A stretch of 64,000 bases of DNA from UBA9655 sp963704475. GTDB lineage: Bacteria; Pseudomonadota; Alphaproteobacteria; UBA9655. How positions within the stretch are numbered: position 1 is the stretch's first letter; every line of letters starts with the position of its first letter. The notes under the pieces are model-generated. The model was not told the DNA's origin, did not search any database, and saw only the letters and a program-made list of their open reading frames with translations. The stretch is taken from NCBI GenBank assembly GCA_963704475.1, contig OY969900.1, positions 310,001 to 374,000 of the forward strand, written 5' to 3'. The translations under genes and the position numbers were made by a program. Shown in pieces: positions 61,330-64,000 of the stretch.

Positions 61330-63819
61330 ATGGATCAAACTTTACATCAAGAGAGGGTGCCTGGTGCATCCTCTCCCTCTTTTACTCCCTTTTTATCGGG
61401 AAACTATACACAAAATTTTATAGAGGCTATGCATCAAGCTGGAGTGAGCTTTAAAGAAACCGTCATAGGAGACGGCATCATTCACCGCTTTTTCACAGAA
61501 AACAAAAGTCAAAAGGATGGATGGTATGTTTTTTATGGATTAGCCGGAGCCTTTGGTGATTGGCGCCAAGGACTTTCTAAAACCTGGAGCTTAAGTAATG
61601 TTCAGGCGTCAGGGCTGGACAAGGAACAACTGTTTGAGCAAATTAAAAAGGTTAAAGAAACTGCAGAAGAAGAAAAGACTCGAAAACAAGAGGAATCCGC
61701 CATGGTTGCTCTGAATGAGTGGAACAGCTTGCCGGATGTTGGGAATTCTCCTTATTTAGAAAAGAAGAAGGTGGAGCCCTTTGATGTGCGCTTTAAAGGC
61801 GATCAACTTATCATTTCTTTAAGAGACATCGCTGATAAGCTCTGGAGTCTGCAATGGATCGCACCAGATGGCAGCAAAAGGTTTCTCTCAGGAGGGCGTA
61901 AGAAAGGCTGCTTCCACCATATGGGAGTCCTTGAAGACGGAAAGCCCCTCATCATTGCGGAGGGCTATGCGACAGGAGCCAGCATTCATATGGCAACCCA
62001 ACAAACAGTTGTGGTTGCCTTTGATGCGGGGAACATAGAACTGGTCATTGAAGAATTGAGAAAAGCCTATCCGAACAGTCCAATTAAAATTGCAGGGGAT
62101 GATGATTGTTGGAAAGACTCGAATACAGGGCGAACCACGGGAGAGGAAGCAGCTCTTAAACATGGTTGTTCTGTTGTGTTTCCCACATTTAAAAATACGG
62201 ACAGCAAGCCCACAGACTTTAATGACCTCCATCTGTTGGAGGGGCTGGAGGAGGTCAAAAGGCAGATGGAAAACCCATCTCCGGCTCAACCTCAACCTCA
62301 ACAAACGGAATGGCCTGACCCCACTCCTCTCAAGAGCATCAAGAAGGACCTTTCTCCTGTCATACCGCTTCCCCCAAAACTTATCCCAGAGCCCTATCAA
62401 CCATGGCTCACGGATATTGCTGAGCGTATGCAATGTCCCTTGGACTATGTAGCAGTCGCGGCCCTTATTGTTACTGCTTCCTTAATTGGTGCAGGGTGTA
62501 GAGTTCGCCCCAAACGTCATGATTCTTGGTCTGTTGTGCCCAACCTGTGGGGCGGGATTGTGGGACGACCGAGTACATTGAAAAGCCCAAGCCTGAAGGA
62601 AGTCATCAAGCCTTTAAAACTTCTTGAAGAAGAGGCTTACGTGACTTTTGAAAAAGAAAGCCAGGCTCATGAAATTGAGATGGAGAGCTATAAGGTTCAG
62701 AAAGAGGCCATTAAGAAGAGGATGGGAAAGGCTGCCGATCTTAGAAATACGCTGGAAATTGGGCTTGCCAAGGAAGAGCTTAAAATGCTCAAAGAACCTC
62801 AGCCTCCCATTTGGAAGAGGTACTGTACAAATGATACGACCATTGAGAAAATGCACGAACTCCTCTCTCAAAATCCCCGAGGGTTATTGTTATATCGGGA
62901 CGAGCTTATTGGCCTATTAACGACCTGGGACAAGATAGGCCATGAGGCGGATCGTTCGTTCTATTTAGAGGCTTGGAATGGGGATGATTCAAAGACAACT
63001 GACCGTATTGGGCGCGGGACGACACACACGAAGAACCTTTGTATTTCGATACTCGGAAGTACACAGCCCGATAAAATGTTATCTTATTTTCAACAGACTT
63101 TGTCTGGATTTTGTAATGATGGACTTCTGCAGCGCTTTCAATTGTTGATCTATCCTGATGAGATCAAGAACTGGACGTTAATCGATAAGCAGCCAAACAT
63201 TACAGCGCAAAGAGAAGTCACATCCATTATGAAGGCGCTTGCCATAATGAAATTCTCTGAATATGGAGCCATTCAGGAAGGGGATGAGACTCCCTATTTT
63301 TGTTTTACTGATCAGGCTCAACATTTCTTTTACACTTGGGTAACGGATCTTGAGTGCGAAAAGCTTCGTGCTGAGGAAGAACCCATTTTCATTGATCATT
63401 TGGCTAAGTATCGCAAGCTTATGCCCTCACTTGCTCTGATTTTCCATCTCATCAATGTTGCAAGTGGGAAGGAACGCGGGGCTATCCCCCTTGATTGTGT
63501 AGAACGAGCAGCTGCTTGGTGTGACTATTTGGAGATGCATGCGCGCCGGATTTATGAGATGGGTCTTAGCCCTGGGTATCAAGCCGCAAGAAATCTTGCA
63601 AGGCGGATTCAGAGTCGAGATTTAAATGATCCTTTTGATACAAGAGATGTGTACCGGAAAGAATGGGCGTTTTTGAAAACCAGAGAAGAAGTTGAAGTAG
63701 CCTGTGAGCTTCTTATAGATTTGGGCTGGCTGAGAGAGGGAACTCTTGCAGAGGGCCGAAAAACAAAAAGAGCTTTCTTCGTGAATCCTAAAGTCCTTAA
63801 GAGAGGCCATCATGAATAA
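61330..63819 (+). CDS. Toprim-primase / DUF3987 replication protein
   Basis: This 829-aa protein has a primase-like N-terminal region (FIEAMHQAGVSFKETVIGDG, GWYVFYGLAGAFGDWRQG). A Toprim domain follows (PLIIAEGYATGASIHMATQQ, VVAFDAGN, KIAGDDDCW, about residues 205-275), a Pro/Gln linker, and then a DUF3987 helicase-like domain from about residue 355 (YQPWLTDIAERMQCPLDYVA, LWGGIVGRPSTLKSPSLKEV). DUF3987 proteins replace DnaB-like helicases in phage satellites and plasmids. The Walker A lysine is in RPSTLKSP. It probably replicates the island. Its stop overlaps the next gene by 8 bp. Confidence 0.88.
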   Translation: MDQTLHQERVPGASSPSFTPFLSGNYTQNFIEAMHQAGVSFKETVIGDGIIHRFFTENKSQKDGWYVFYGLAGAFGDWRQGLSKTWSLSNVQASGLDKEQLFEQIKKVKETAEEEKTRKQEESAMVALNEWNSLPDVGNSPYLEKKKVEPFDVRFKGDQLIISLRDIADKLWSLQWIAPDGSKRFLSGGRKKGCFHHMGVLEDGKPLIIAEGYATGASIHMATQQTVVVAFDAGNIELVIEELRKAYPNSPIKIAGDDDCWKDSNTGRTTGEEAALKHGCSVVFPTFKNTDSKPTDFNDLHLLEGLEEVKRQMENPSPAQPQPQQTEWPDPTPLKSIKKDLSPVIPLPPKLIPEPYQPWLTDIAERMQCPLDYVAVAALIVTASLIGAGCRVRPKRHDSWSVVPNLWGGIVGRPSTLKSPSLKEVIKPLKLLEEEAYVTFEKESQAHEIEMESYKVQKEAIKKRMGKAADLRNTLEIGLAKEELKMLKEPQPPIWKRYCTNDTTIEKMHELLSQNPRGLLLYRDELIGLLTTWDKIGHEADRSFYLEAWNGDDSKTTDRIGRGTTHTKNLCISILGSTQPDKMLSYFQQTLSGFCNDGLLQRFQLLIYPDEIKNWTLIDKQPNITAQREVTSIMKALAIMKFSEYGAIQEGDETPYFCFTDQAQHFFYTWVTDLECEKLRAEEEPIFIDHLAKYRKLMPSLALIFHLINVASGKERGAIPLDCVERAAAWCDYLEMHARRIYEMGLSPGYQAARNLARRIQSRDLNDPFDTRDVYRKEWAFLKTREEVEVACELLIDLGWLREGTLAEGRKTKRAFFVNPKVLKRGHHE

Positions 63820-64000
63820 GTGGCTGAACCAATTTTTGGAAAAACCCGACATTTCCGACAGATTCGGCTCCAATGTGAATATGTCGGATTTGTCGGGTAG
63901 TTCCCGAGGCCGTTTAGAAGAAAATTTGAGAAATATGTCTGAAACAGGACCCGACATTTCCGACAGATTCGATTCCAATGTGAATATGTCGGGTTTGTCG
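63812..64000 (+). CDS. Repeat-containing protein after the replication gene, 3' end outside the window
   Basis: The frame starts MNKWLNQFLEKPDISDRFGS, overlapping the stop of the DUF3987 gene (ATGAATAA), and stays open to the window edge. It has two copies of PDISDRFxSNVNMSxLS, 35 residues apart. The DNA of each copy is an inverted repeat, so the protein pattern may be a by-product of a DNA signal. No family is recognised. Confidence 0.5.
   Translation, partial: MNKWLNQFLEKPDISDRFGSNVNMSDLSGSSRGRLEENLRNMSETGPDISDRFDSNVNMSGLS
63844..64000. repeat. Two direct copies of a TGTCGG palindrome, 105 bp apart
   Basis: Copy 1 (63844-63898) has ACCCGACATTTCCGACA on the left and TGTCGGATTTGTCGGGT on the right. 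Copy 2 starts at 63949 and runs to the window edge with the same arms. Each copy thus holds two CCGACA boxes facing two TGTCGG boxes, with CAATGTGAATA in the loop. Spacing is exactly 35 codons. Confidence 0.9.

Noticed and set aside
63844..64000. Possible CRISPR array at the window end
   Set aside because: Only two long palindromic copies 105 bp apart within a coding frame are present, with no short regular spacers and no cas genes.

Overview
The window reads as a chromosomal segment of an AT-rich, intracellular-type alphaproteobacterium. The housekeeping genes (acnA, uvrD, thiE/thiL, rimK, lepA, a complete Tad pilus locus) are alphaproteobacterial in type. They sit among many insertion sequences, broken transposases, small palindromic repeats, toxin-antitoxin modules and decayed conjugation genes. 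That mixture is typical of Holosporales/Rickettsiales-like endosymbionts. This placement is an inference from gene content; no marker gene in the window settles it.

Layout: (1) 1-7.9 kb: the end of a VanX-type dipeptidase, acnA, a relBE module inserted at the acnA 3' end, uvrD, a secreted protein and a LysR regulator. (2) 8-14.6 kb: an accessory stretch with a broken IS982, a 719-aa secreted protein of unknown function, two identical inverted IS630 copies forming a 2.45-kb palindrome, a Cys-rich secreted peptide and an IS30. (3) 14.6-18.05 kb: a ruvB tail relic, then a thiE-thiL-MFS operon on the minus strand with its own promoter, TPP riboswitch and intrinsic terminator. (4) 18-28.3 kb: ISAs1 relics, then a surface-polysaccharide operon containing a membrane glycosyltransferase-like protein, a sugar epimerase, a broken methyltransferase, a DegT aminotransferase, a NeuD-type acetyltransferase, a GT2, DUF2304, a sugar nucleotidyltransferase and a UDP-sugar dehydrogenase. 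(5) 28.4-34.3 kb: an IS5 relic, an ISAs1 carrying a palindromic repeat inside its transposase, rimK with a RimB-like protease, a HIT protein, a truncated BrnA-like antitoxin and lepA. (6) 34.5-41.2 kb: a mobile-element graveyard with IS110 and IS200 relics, an intact IS630-type element, a gene carrying a 45-nt (GA)n tract, an intact IS982, a decayed AbiEi/AbiEii pair and traC/traD relics. (7) 41.2-56.3 kb: a methyltransferase and the Tad/Flp pilus locus, with two Flp pilins at its borders and a GGDEF-EAL protein inside. (8) 56.65 kb to the end: the left part of an integrative element. It starts at a 3' tRNA-Thr fragment and carries a P4-type integrase whose start codon was hit by an IS1595, an unknown 352-aa protein, two small HTH proteins, a Toprim/DUF3987 replication protein, and a gene with striking in-frame repeats that runs off the window.

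How the genes work together: the thi operon looks like a TPP-controlled salvage unit in which the MFS protein may import a thiamine-related compound. The Tad genes form a complete pilus assembly system, probably tied to c-di-GMP. The polysaccharide cluster would make and transfer an amino- or uronic-acid-containing sugar. The most interesting loci are the (GA)n contingency-type gene at 36.4-37.1 kb, the duplicated gene tails behind acnA and uvrD, the IS1595 hit that regenerates the integrase start codon, and the paired TGTCGG palindromes at the end of the window.
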